Notes: generated from the letters alone by a model not told the origin. DNA of 11,440 nt from Nanobdellota archaeon (GCA_021834945.1 JAKBRA010000022.1:1-11440); one strand, 5' to 3'. Counted from the first letter of the stretch, positions 1 through 6,383 are shown. Program-made: numbers and translations.

Positions 1-462
1 TACTATCTTTCCAGCATCAGCTTTGAGTATGTTTATTAGCTCATCTCTGGTTTGAGTGCTGTTCACCATTATAGTGTCAGCGCGTTCAACAGCAAACTTA
101 AACTGCTTTCGAAAGGACATTCCGCGTAAACTTCCATAAATTCCTTTAACCTTCATAGTACCGAAAACCGCTAAATCATGTACTGTAAGAATTACTTTCC
201 TTTTTCTTAGTTCTTTGGTTTTAACCATTACTTCAGGCTGCGTGAAATGCAGTACCTTTCCAAGCTTATCTGCATTCCTTTCAAGTACGTTTTTACGCCT
301 GTAAAGCTTGTTTAGTAGTTTGTTTGAAAGCCTATCATTGCTAAGGCTTTTTGAAAAGTCAACCACATTTTTTATATCTTTTATCTTGCTTATCTCATAG
401 TTATATCTGGGAATACCACCCTTACTAGGATCCAAAGTCTCTGCTATAAGCGTTACTTCCAT
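1..462 (-). CDS. Glycosyltransferase family 4 (GT-B), N-terminal part, truncated by window edge
   Basis: The minus-strand frame is open from an ATG at 462 to the left edge, giving 154 codons with no stop, so the C-terminal donor-binding half lies outside. Seen: an N-terminal strand followed by a glycine loop (DPSKGGIPRYNYEI, residues 11-24), then ILTVHDLAVF (91-100) and ADTIMVNSTQTRDELI (128-143). These match the acceptor-side Rossmann half of GT4 enzymes, where the GG loop, the 'HD' strand and the 'AD.I..NS..T..EL' helix are recurrent. GT4 enzymes move a sugar from a nucleotide donor onto a lipid, glycan or protein glycan at the inner face of the membrane. The substrate cannot be read from this half. 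A TATA box 26 bases before the ATG suggests a leaderless mRNA. The nearby sequon-rich surface proteins make a role in surface glycan assembly attractive, but that is inference. Confidence 0.8.
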   Translation of the reverse strand, partial: MEVTLIAETLDPSKGGIPRYNYEISKIKDIKNVVDFSKSLSNDRLSNKLLNKLYRRKNVLERNADKLGKVLHFTQPEVMVKTKELRKRKVILTVHDLAVFGTMKVKGIYGSLRGMSFRKQFKFAVERADTIMVNSTQTRDELINILKADAGKIV

Positions 463-484
463 AATATTTTAATAGCAAAAGTAA

Positions 485-492
485 AATTTAAA
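485..492 (-). promoter_or_regulatory. TATA box of the glycosyltransferase gene
   Basis: On the minus strand TTTAAATT is centred about 26.5 bases before the ATG at 462, which is the spacing expected of archaeal box A for a leaderless transcript. The element is nearly symmetrical (AAATTTAAA), so it could also fire rightwards toward tRNA-Ser with a leader of roughly 17 bases. Confidence 0.6.
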
Positions 493-530
493 GCAATAAT
501 AACTAGAAAATTCATATAAAAAAGTGAAAA

Positions 531-612
531 GCTGGGTTGGCTGAGCGGTTAAAGCGCCGGTCTCGAGAACCGGTTTCCGAAAGGATGCGTAGGTTCGAAT
601 CCTGCACCCAGC
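531..612 (+). tRNA. tRNA-Ser (anticodon CGA)
   Basis: The cloverleaf folds completely. The acceptor stem GCTGGGT/ACCCAGC (531-537, 606-612) is a perfect 7 bp. The anticodon stem is CCGGT/ACCGG with loop CTCGAGA, placing anticodon CGA at 564-566, which reads UCG. A class II variable arm holds a TCC/GGA mini-stem closed by GAAA (576-585). The T arm is GTAGG-TTCGAAT-CCTGC (589-605). The D loop keeps G18 and G19 (547-548). No CCA is encoded and no intron is seen. A T-tract follows immediately. Confidence 0.96.
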
Positions 613-613
613 G

Positions 614-618
614 TTTTT
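614..618 (+). terminator. T-tract terminator after tRNA-Ser
   Basis: Five T residues start two bases after the last paired acceptor base. Oligo-T is the usual intrinsic stop signal for archaeal RNA polymerase. No extra hairpin is present or needed. Confidence 0.5.
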
Positions 619-686
619 GCTGTATTGGACTTCAGTCTTTTAATGGTAAGTTACAAGGGTAAAAATTTTGCTTCACATAAAACGGT

Positions 687-704
687 GAGGAAGCGAATTT
701 CCTC
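687..704. repeat. Perfect 6-bp hairpin upstream of the 123-residue gene
   Basis: GAGGAA (687-692) and TTCCTC (699-704) are perfect inverted repeats around a 6-base loop. They lie 17 bases upstream of the TATA box at 721, so the element is outside the predicted leaderless mRNA and would be a DNA-level site (operator or activator site) if functional. It lacks a following T-run, so it does not look like a terminator. A chance hairpin of this size is possible. Confidence 0.3.
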
Positions 705-720
705 GATGTAGATAATAATC

Positions 721-728
721 TTTAAATA
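721..728 (+). promoter_or_regulatory. TATA box of the 123-residue gene
   Basis: TTTAAATA is centred 27.5 bases before the ATG at 752, so transcription should begin at or next to the start codon (leaderless). Confidence 0.7.
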
Positions 729-751
729 CCGAATCACTTCATAGTAATTAA

Positions 752-1123
752 ATGTTATACAGAGACAATACCGAAGGATATAAGGAAATTAGAATAAATC
801 TGAGAAAAGAGGAAAAAGGTTCGCAGTTAGTAACTTATCTGGAAAAAGCAGCAAACGAACTTGATTTCTATATCGAGAGGGAGAATGTGACGGGAATGAT
901 GTGCGGTAATCCAGGTCTCAATAACGGGGATTGCATAAAAATCTCGTTTTTCAGTCCTTTGTCGAAACTGCTGCATTTGTACATTGGTGAGTTTTCAGTT
1001 TACATAAATAAACACGCCAATTATAATTCGCTAGCAGTTATGGACGAGCCATTGGCTTCTTTGAAGAAAGTAAAGCAGCTTTCGCAAAAACTGGAAAGCA
1101 AAATGGAAGAAATTCTGAAGTAG
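752..1123 (+). CDS. Hypothetical small soluble protein (123 aa)
   Basis: I do not recognise this family. The start is supported by a canonical TATA box 27.5 bases upstream of the ATG. The protein is soluble, with no signal peptide or membrane segment. It reads as alpha+beta: a charged helical stretch (residues 20-45), strands around 60-90 (CIKISFF, LLHLYIGEFSVYI), and a lysine-rich C-terminal helix (100-123) with some coiled-coil character. Two cysteines (C51, C61) flank a short Gly/Asn-rich turn (CGNPGLNNGDC) that could be a loop or a metal/disulfide site; this is speculative. The next gene has its own promoter, so this looks monocistronic. Confidence 0.7.
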   Translation: MLYRDNTEGYKEIRINLRKEEKGSQLVTYLEKAANELDFYIERENVTGMMCGNPGLNNGDCIKISFFSPLSKLLHLYIGEFSVYINKHANYNSLAVMDEPLASLKKVKQLSQKLESKMEEILK

Positions 1124-1137
1124 CGTCTTAGGAAACT

Positions 1138-1145
1138 TTTAAATA
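1138..1145 (+). promoter_or_regulatory. TATA box of the first sequon-rich surface protein
   Basis: TTTAAATA is centred 25.5 bases before the ATG at 1167, so the transcript is predicted to be leaderless. Confidence 0.7.
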
Positions 1146-1166
1146 TTATATGGTGTAAATACAGGG

Positions 1167-1970
1167 ATGGATTCTGATGAAAACAAGCAGAATCTTGATT
1201 TAAAAAACGAAGAAAACAAAATAAATCAAGATCCAGAGCAAAGCAAAAAAGCCGGAGAAAGTGAATCGAAAAGCGTTACTGGTTCAAAGACAGAAGACAA
1301 TGCTACAGAACAAAAGCCTCGGAACGGTAAACCTTTCAAGATACCGGTAAAAATCATCGTGCCTGCGGTTATAGTTATCATAGCCGTAATTGCAATCGCA
1401 ATCTTTATTATTCATCCAGCTGGGAAAACGACAGTAAATACAGTAAGCTATACACCTGTAAATTACCTCTCAAATTCAGGTCTAACTTCGATAATCGGCG
1501 GAAACTGGTCTTTGATATACAATGCGACGGCAAATTCAACGGTGATAAATAAATACGCGGGAACGGGCAGTTTCCCGTCCGGGACAGTAGCCGCAGCGAT
1601 ACAGGAATTCGTTCCGTATTCTGAGGTTTCAAAGATAGCATCAAATAGCTCGGCAAAGAACATATCTTATTTCACAGCTACCGTTTACTACTTAAATTCA
1701 TCTTTCACCGCCAGTTCTCTTTTCGGAGAAATAAGCGGAGTTATAGGTTCACAGTACGCAAATCATTCAAAAGTAGCCTATAATTTAAGCAGCATTGGAA
1801 ATGCAAGCATGATTTATATAAACGGAAGGCTGAACTCTTCAAATTCATCGACGGAAAACGCAACGGAGCTTTATTTGGTGAACGGCAAGTCGGTAGTAGT
1901 CGCAACTCTTTCAAATGACAACATGGATTACCGGCAGGCAAAAAATATAACCACATATCTTTTTTCTTAG
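1167..1970 (+). CDS. Signal-anchored surface protein with a sequon-rich ectodomain (267 aa)
   Basis: Family not recognised. Layout from sequence: residues 1-59 are a hydrophilic, Lys/Glu/Asn-rich, probably disordered cytoplasmic tail ending in basic residues (KPFKIPVK). Residues about 62-83 are one long Ile/Val/Ala membrane segment. Residues 84-267 are an extracytoplasmic domain rich in Ser, Asn, Thr and Tyr with beta-type alternation and no cysteine. Basic residues before the membrane segment imply N-in/C-out, a type II signal anchor. The ectodomain carries 13 N-X-S/T sequons (N113, 119, 123, 160, 165, 177, 199, 206, 212, 223, 226, 231, 260), so heavy AglB-type N-glycosylation is likely; that is inference from the motif. 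It could be an S-layer-associated, adhesion or substrate-binding protein. The gene has its own leaderless-type promoter. The protein at 5430 has the same style but no obvious sequence similarity. Confidence 0.8.
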   Translation: MDSDENKQNLDLKNEENKINQDPEQSKKAGESESKSVTGSKTEDNATEQKPRNGKPFKIPVKIIVPAVIVIIAVIAIAIFIIHPAGKTTVNTVSYTPVNYLSNSGLTSIIGGNWSLIYNATANSTVINKYAGTGSFPSGTVAAAIQEFVPYSEVSKIASNSSAKNISYFTATVYYLNSSFTASSLFGEISGVIGSQYANHSKVAYNLSSIGNASMIYINGRLNSSNSSTENATELYLVNGKSVVVATLSNDNMDYRQAKNITTYLFS

Positions 1971-1998
1971 GTTTAGTTAACCTTTAACCAGAACAAAA

Positions 1999-2006
1999 AG
2001 ATTAAT
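1999..2006 (+). promoter_or_regulatory. Probable weak TATA box of the pyrophosphohydrolase gene
   Basis: AGATTAAT is centred about 27.5 bases before the ATG at 2030. It departs from the TTTAAATA form used by other genes here, but the spacing is right and nothing better is present. Confidence 0.35.
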
Positions 2007-2029
2007 TCTTGCACTTTTTAAGCTAAGAT

Positions 2030-2431
2030 ATGGAAAAAAGCATAAAAGAACTGGCTGAAATAGCGAAAAATTTCATAGACGAGAGGGACTGGAGGCAGTT
2101 TCAGACATCAAAGGATTTAGCAGAAGACATATCAGTAGAGGCAAATGAATTATTGGAGCTTTTCCTGTGGAAAGATGGAAAAGAGATTGACAAAAAGGCA
2201 AAAGAAGACAAGGAATTCCTGCAGAAGATAAAGAACGAAACGGCAGACGTTTTCTTCGGCTGTTTAGCCATTTCCGATCATTTGAATTTTGATCTGGATG
2301 AAGCCTTCCTTTCAAAGATGAAGCAGCTTGAAAAGAGGTACAACGTTCAGGAAGTCAAGGGAAAATCTATAAAGATTGATGAAGAGGAGTGGTTAAGGAA
2401 AAACAAGGACAATAGTTATGAGCATGAATAA
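2030..2431 (+). CDS. MazG-like / dCTPase-type nucleotide pyrophosphohydrolase (133 aa)
   Basis: All-alpha NTP pyrophosphohydrolase of the MazG superfamily, closest in pattern to the RS21-C6/DCTPP1 branch. Family knowledge: these enzymes cut (d)NTPs to (d)NMP and pyrophosphate, cleaning non-canonical nucleotides or balancing dCTP. Seen: RDWRQFQTSKDLAEDIS (residues 19-35), the branch's 'RDW.QF..P..L' signature region. Then EANE (E37, E40) and ETAD (E70, D73) form the EXXE...EXXD Mg-binding set. KRYNVQEVKGKS (102-113) matches the conserved basic C-terminal stretch. Length is normal for a single-domain member. All four metal ligands are present, so it should be active. It acts in the cytoplasm; the exact substrate cannot be read. 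The gene converges on the ATPase gene with an 8-base gap. Confidence 0.88.
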   Translation: MEKSIKELAEIAKNFIDERDWRQFQTSKDLAEDISVEANELLELFLWKDGKEIDKKAKEDKEFLQKIKNETADVFFGCLAISDHLNFDLDEAFLSKMKQLEKRYNVQEVKGKSIKIDEEEWLRKNKDNSYEHE

Positions 2432-2439
2432 TAGGTATA

Positions 2440-3729
2440 CTATGTAAGAAGCCACCTCCACAGTGGTATAAACCTTATCTTCTTCTCCTCTATTTTTTCC
2501 TCCGCTTCATAGTCCCACGTTATAATTAAAAGATTATTGCACCTAAGTTCCTTAGATGCAGTGATAAGATTATTTATTTCTCTATTGTTCGTTTCTTCTC
2601 TTGAGGATGAGTATGTCACTTGTATAAGCTGTTCTACACTCTTCTCACGTTTTATTAAAAAATCTATTTCTCTTTGTGATGCATCTTTCCAGTAAAATAT
2701 ATCATAATTGTCAGAATAAGCTTTTCTCCTAAGTAGCTCTACTGCAACTACATTTTCCATTATCTTCCCTAAGTTATCGGAACTTACTGAGATTATAGAA
2801 TTTATTATTCCGGTGTCTATGCAGTATGTCTTTTTCGGAGATATAATCCGTTGTTTTAACTTAAAAGAAAAGCGTTCTAAATAAAAGATTAGATACGAAT
2901 TAGTCAGATAATTTACATAGTTTTTAACTGTCTCTATTTTTTTAATTCCGCTTATATTCCTTAATTTGCTAAAAGTCATCTCTGCAGAAAAGTTGTATAT
3001 CAGGTACTTAGCCAATTCTTCTATGGATTTTATATTTTTTATGCTATAACGTCTTATTACGTCTTTGGAGACTATGTCTCCAAAAATGGATTTGGCTCTT
3101 TCTAATCCAAATTTATAGCTCTCTGGGAAACCCCCAAATTTCATAAATTCGGCTAAAAGCTTTAGAATTTGTGCAGAAACTTCGGTAGAGTAGCCTCTGA
3201 TTATAATATCCTTGTAGTCAATGCCTTTGTACCTCAAGAATTCCCTAAAACTAAACGGAAACACAGTTATGTCGCTGTGTCTTCCTGTAAGATGTGTAGC
3301 TAAGTCTCGGCTTAACAAATTTGAGTTTGATCTGGTAATGATTACTTTCTTGGTTCTAATGAGGCGGTTGACGAATAATTCCCAGCCTTCTACATTCTGT
3401 ATTTCATCAAAAACAAAATATTCGACGGAGCTTCCGTACAAGTCATAAAATGCCTTGAGCAGCATGTCCAAGTCACTCGACTTTATTCCGTATAACGCTT
3501 CGTCATCAAAATTTATATAAGCATATCTATTTTTATCCATTATCAGCCATGATAAGGTAGATTTGCCGCTTCTTCTAACTCCCAATATAACCAGTGCATT
3601 TGGATAAAGAAGAAGTTTTTTGATGTGGTCTATATTAATCTCCCTAGGTATTATTCCAGGTTCTGATAATATTTTATTTCTTTCAATTTCTTGATTTTGT
3701 ATTATTCTCTTAAATTCAGCCGCGTTCAT
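2440..3729 (-). CDS. DUF4143-type archaeal AAA ATPase (COG1373-like, 429 aa)
   Basis: Seen: Walker A GVRRSGKST (residues 50-58); Walker B YFVFDEIQN (104-112); sensor/SF region ITRSNSNLLSRDLATHLTGRH (131-151), where most relatives have TGS and this one has R133; and FPFSFREFL (157-165). A winged-helix-like stretch follows (about 240-280). The C-terminal DUF4143 part is a PD-(D/E)XK-like fold with E326 (ENVVAVEL), D356 (REIDFLI) and QVTYS (370-374) where a nuclease would have E-x-K. The missing lysine suggests no cleavage. This family is widespread and multi-copy in archaea and bacteria. Its role is unsettled, with regulatory, toxin-antitoxin-like or mobile-element links proposed. Codon use looks more AT-rich than in the neighbours, compatible with transfer. 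It has its own promoter, with a repeat array just upstream that suggests autoregulation (inference). Confidence 0.9.
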   Translation of the reverse strand: MNAAEFKRIIQNQEIERNKILSEPGIIPREINIDHIKKLLLYPNALVILGVRRSGKSTLSWLIMDKNRYAYINFDDEALYGIKSSDLDMLLKAFYDLYGSSVEYFVFDEIQNVEGWELFVNRLIRTKKVIITRSNSNLLSRDLATHLTGRHSDITVFPFSFREFLRYKGIDYKDIIIRGYSTEVSAQILKLLAEFMKFGGFPESYKFGLERAKSIFGDIVSKDVIRRYSIKNIKSIEELAKYLIYNFSAEMTFSKLRNISGIKKIETVKNYVNYLTNSYLIFYLERFSFKLKQRIISPKKTYCIDTGIINSIISVSSDNLGKIMENVVAVELLRRKAYSDNYDIFYWKDASQREIDFLIKREKSVEQLIQVTYSSSREETNNREINNLITASKELRCNNLLIITWDYEAEEKIEEKKIRFIPLWRWLLT

Positions 3730-3750
3730 AGTATTTTATCACTGTTTTAA

Positions 3751-3758
3751 GATTTAAA
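3751..3758 (-). promoter_or_regulatory. TATA box of the DUF4143 ATPase
   Basis: On the minus strand TTTAAATC is centred about 25.5 bases before the ATG at 3729. The direct repeats described at 3761-3825 begin immediately upstream of it, where a bound protein could help or block TBP/TFB. Confidence 0.6.
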
Positions 3759-3760
3759 TA

Positions 3761-3825
3761 TATCATTATTAAACGGTATACATTATTAAAAAGTATCACT
3801 ATATAACGGCATACTTTTAATAGTG
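3761..3825. repeat. Degenerate direct and inverted repeat array behind the ATPase promoter
   Basis: Two 21-bp copies, 3761-3781 and 3794-3814, match at 17 of 21 positions and start 33 bp apart, about three helical turns. Both begin TATCA and end with AACGG(T/C)ATAC. Between them CATTATTAAA occurs twice (3764-3773 and 3781-3790). Superimposed inverted repeats are AAAAGTAT/ATACTTTT (3789-3796, 3811-3818) and CACTAT/ATAGTG (3797-3802, 3820-3825). The array lies directly upstream of the ATPase TATA box. The arrangement looks like an operator array for one DNA-binding protein. An attachment site or small replication iterons are alternatives, with no supporting integrase or Rep gene in the window. 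Confidence 0.55.
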
Positions 3826-4078
3826 CAGCTGTTTAAATTTTATAAAGTGTGAGTGGGAAAACCACGATTCAGGGATAAAAGTGAACTGAAAGAATGGAAA
3901 ACATAAATAGCAGAAAAGGCAGAATAACAATATGCTGACAACATGGAAATCTAAGCTCTTGTATGCTTCTATAATAACAGAACTTACCGGTATGAAAAGC
4001 AAAGAAGGGTTTAGCAGCTGTAATTTTGGGAATCAAGGGATATGCACTGTAAAAAACTTTAATTTTCATGGAAGGATG
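3826..4078. other. Intergenic stretch without a convincing gene
   Basis: About 250 bp between the repeat array and the HerA promoter. It contains TTTAAATT at 3832-3839, which could start an RNA near 3862, and a small GTGG/CCAC hairpin (3853-3865). The plus strand is purine-rich. A 61-codon frame from ATG 3932 to a stop at 4115-4117 exists, with CATAAATA about 27 bases before it, but its protein has mixed composition, no recognisable motif, and it overlaps the HerA start by 11 bases. A short untranslated RNA or a decayed gene are both possible. I cannot decide from the sequence. Confidence 0.4.
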
Positions 4079-4086
4079 TTAATTAA
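4079..4086 (+). promoter_or_regulatory. TATA box of the HerA-like operon
   Basis: TTAATTAA is centred 24.5 bases before the ATG at 4107. The same octamer serves the helicase gene at 6467. Confidence 0.5.
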
Positions 4087-4092
4087 TTCATT

Positions 4093-4097
4093 AGGAG
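4093..4097 (+). promoter_or_regulatory. Shine-Dalgarno-like site before the HerA-like gene
   Basis: AGGAG lies 9 bases before the ATG at 4107. If transcription starts 26 bases after the TATA box the site would be outside the mRNA, so it would matter only for a longer transcript from further upstream. It supports 4107 as the start in either case. An out-of-frame ATG sits at 4102. Confidence 0.35.
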
Positions 4098-4106
4098 CAG
4101 AATGCA

Positions 4107-5420
4107 ATGGTATATAGTGTAGTTATAGGGAGAAACGAAGAAGATCACAGAAATTACGGTGATTTAGCAACTACCCTTATAGGAAAGCAGTACATAACGA
4201 TGGGCAACGTCACCAGTCTTGGCAACAATATAATGCTTGATGCCTTAAGGCCGCACGTAGTTTTGATAGCCGGGAAAAGGGGCTCTGGAAAAAGCTATAC
4301 CATGGGAGTTATAGCAGAAGGTCTGGCTTCGTTGGAAGAAGACACGGCAAACAGCATTACCTCTTTAATAATAGATACGATGGGAATTTACTGGACAATG
4401 AAAAATCCGAATTACAAGGAAGCGGATCTATTAAAACAATGGGGGTATCAGCCGACGGCTTTCAAGAACATAAACGTATTCGTTCCAAAGGGTGCGTTTG
4501 ACAGGGTAAAAGAGGAAAACGTGGAAATGGCCGATTACGCGTTTTCAATCTCTGCAAACGAGCTTTCAACAAGCGACTGGTGTGATATCTTCGGCTTTTC
4601 AATAAACGATGATTATGGGATACTGGTTAATCAGGTATTAGAGGCATTGGAAGAAGACAAGCGGCCGTATGACTTAAAGGACATGATAGAAAACGTAAAT
4701 TCGCAGATAACCACCTCTGATACCGTAAAAGAAGCTGTAAAGGAAAGGTTCGAGGCTGCTTTGAAATGGGGCTTGTTTGAAAAGGAAGGCACTAAAATAG
4801 AGGATTTGCTTGTTCCTGGGCACATAAACATACTGGACATAAGCCTTTATGCACATTCTTTGGGTGAGTTTAGCTTAAGAGCATTGGTGATAGGTTTGTT
4901 ATCTCAGAAGATACTTGAGATAAGGACTGGACAGAGAAGAGTAGAGGAGTTAAATGAAATCAATTCAACGGAAATAACCGAAGAGGAAAAGAAAAAGACT
5001 ATACCGATAGTTTGGCTGTTCATAGACGAAGTTCACGAGTTCCTGCCGGCAAACGGTACAACGGCCGCTACTGCTTCCCTTTCCAGGGTGATAAAAGAAG
5101 GAAGGCAGCCAGGCATAGGGTTGGTGATGGCTACACAGCAGCCTGGAAAATTGGATACTGATATAATAACGCAGTCCGATATCATAATATCGCAGCATGT
5201 GACGGCAAAACTAGACATAGACGCATTGAACACAGTAATGCAGACTTATATGGCATCCGACATACGGAAGTATTTGGTAGACCTGCCAAGATTGCCAGGA
5301 GCGTGCATAATACTGGATGACAATTCCGAAAGGATATACCCTGTGCAGATAAGGCCAAGACTGACTTGGCACGGCGGAGAAACTCCGAAATCAATCAGTA
5401 AGAAAGCACAGAACAAGTAG
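4107..5420 (+). CDS. HerA/FtsK-like ATPase (DUF87, COG0433-type, 437 aa)
   Basis: P-loop ATPase of the HerA-FtsK superfamily, which form hexameric rings that move DNA (HerA in end resection) or power conjugation and secretion. Seen: Walker A GKRGSGKS (residues 56-63), preceded by RPHVVLIA; Walker B IVWLFIDE followed by VHEF (301-312); ATQQPGKL (342-349), the sensor-type motif; QSDIIISQH (356-364); and a C-terminal PVQIRPR stretch. Between the two Walker motifs is a helical insert (about 135-230) with many acidic residues. The N-terminal part before Walker A is only about 55 residues, shorter than the HAS-barrel region of classical HerA. No nurA gene is in the window. The next gene starts 9 bases after the stop and encodes a membrane-anchored surface protein, so a membrane-linked role is more likely here than NurA-type resection (inference). 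Confidence 0.88.
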   Translation: MVYSVVIGRNEEDHRNYGDLATTLIGKQYITMGNVTSLGNNIMLDALRPHVVLIAGKRGSGKSYTMGVIAEGLASLEEDTANSITSLIIDTMGIYWTMKNPNYKEADLLKQWGYQPTAFKNINVFVPKGAFDRVKEENVEMADYAFSISANELSTSDWCDIFGFSINDDYGILVNQVLEALEEDKRPYDLKDMIENVNSQITTSDTVKEAVKERFEAALKWGLFEKEGTKIEDLLVPGHINILDISLYAHSLGEFSLRALVIGLLSQKILEIRTGQRRVEELNEINSTEITEEEKKKTIPIVWLFIDEVHEFLPANGTTAATASLSRVIKEGRQPGIGLVMATQQPGKLDTDIITQSDIIISQHVTAKLDIDALNTVMQTYMASDIRKYLVDLPRLPGACIILDDNSERIYPVQIRPRLTWHGGETPKSISKKAQNK

Positions 5421-5429
5421 AAAGAATAA

Positions 5430-6308
5430 ATGGAAAAGTACTATATTTTTGGGATAATCGCCGCTGTTGCGGTGTTCGCTTTTATCTTACTGCTTTTCGG
5501 GGTTGGAAAAAATGGCAATCCAGCTGCAAGCGTGCCGCAGCAGGCTTATGGCATCGCAAATTCATCGCTGGAAAGTTCAGTTTACAACGACATCTTGGGA
5601 TTGCAGACCTATCAGAACGTTATACCTGAAGGTAAAATGGTATCATACAACGTAAATTACAGCCTGTCTACCTATGCTTCATTGTCAAACGGCAGTAATT
5701 CCAACAGCACAAAGAACTCAAATGGCTACATACAACTGTTTCATGGGTTGAACGGAAATTCAGAAGCGTTTTCAAACTTCACCATTTTCGTTCCAGTCTA
5801 TCAGGGAATAGGCTACAACTTAACTTCTCTTTCGTATGTTTTTGCGATAGGAAACAACACTTACTTATGTTCCGGATCGTCGGCAACCTCTGGAAAAGTA
5901 TCATGCGAGCCTTTAAATGAAAGCGTGAAAACTTTAAACTATGCTCTTTTTAATTCTTTAAAGATGGACCAAGTTTCACTGCTTGAAGCATACAACACAA
6001 CATACAAGGGATATCCATGCCTTTTCACCGTTTCCTCCTTCTCTCTGTCAATAAACAGCAGCAACAGTCAATTAATAGCTGGAAGCACGGGGAATGAGAA
6101 ATTGAACGGGATATTGACAAGCTGCCTTTACAAAAACTACAACATAACCGTTCTAAACAGCCTGGCCGCAACAATATCTATTTCAATGAAAATAAACGGT
6201 ACTAACTTTGTTTCAACGTCTTTTATCAGTTACAATGAATCTATATCAAAAATAAGCGATTTTAATTATAACATAAATGAGAATAGTCTTCCAAACAAAA
6301 GCATTTAG
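5430..6308 (+). CDS. Membrane-anchored sequon-rich surface protein cotranscribed with the HerA-like ATPase (292 aa)
   Basis: Family not recognised. Residues 4-24 form one hydrophobic membrane segment (FGIIAAVAVFAFILLLFGVG) right at the N terminus, acting as an uncleaved anchor or signal sequence. The rest is an extracytoplasmic domain rich in Ser, Asn, Tyr and Leu with beta-type alternation. It has 14 N-X-S/T sequons (N44, 76, 87, 92, 116, 130, 142, 163, 189, 209, 238, 256, 269, 289) and exactly four cysteines (C147, C159, C197, C232), which could form two disulfides. The start lies 9 bases after the HerA-like stop with no TATA box of its own, so it is almost certainly cotranscribed, and no clear Shine-Dalgarno is seen. 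It resembles the 1167 gene product in style but differs in topology (no cytoplasmic tail) and in having cysteines. Partnership with the ATPase is inference from the operon. Confidence 0.8.
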   Translation: MEKYYIFGIIAAVAVFAFILLLFGVGKNGNPAASVPQQAYGIANSSLESSVYNDILGLQTYQNVIPEGKMVSYNVNYSLSTYASLSNGSNSNSTKNSNGYIQLFHGLNGNSEAFSNFTIFVPVYQGIGYNLTSLSYVFAIGNNTYLCSGSSATSGKVSCEPLNESVKTLNYALFNSLKMDQVSLLEAYNTTYKGYPCLFTVSSFSLSINSSNSQLIAGSTGNEKLNGILTSCLYKNYNITVLNSLAATISISMKINGTNFVSTSFISYNESISKISDFNYNINENSLPNKSI

Positions 6309-6356
6309 AAGCGCATTTCTGTATTTTATTCAATATTTACAAATGACAAGGTTTAA

Positions 6357-6383
6357 TTCAAAGTCCGTTTATAGACTTTTGAA
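6357..6383. repeat. Imperfect inverted repeat between the surface protein and helicase genes
   Basis: TTCAAAGTC (6357-6365) pairs with GACTTTTGAA (6374-6383) with one bulged base and an 8-base loop. It could be a 3' hairpin ending the HerA operon transcript, or an operator for the helicase, whose TATA box is 54 bases further on. C-rich sequence follows, not a T-run, so it is not a typical oligo-T terminator. Confidence 0.35.

Noticed and set aside
687..704. Intrinsic terminator for tRNA-Ser
   Set aside because: The hairpin lies 75 bases past the tRNA and is not followed by a T-run. The T5 tract at 614 is the better stop.
1408..1956. Minus-strand frames of 66-82 codons inside the 1167 surface protein gene
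   Set aside because: They are shadows of the coding strand with no promoters, and their products look like translated antisense (runs of Leu, Ser, Arg).
3761..3825. CRISPR array or replication-origin iterons
   Set aside because: There are only two degenerate copies, no uniform spacers, no cas or rep/orc gene in the window. A promoter-linked operator is simpler.
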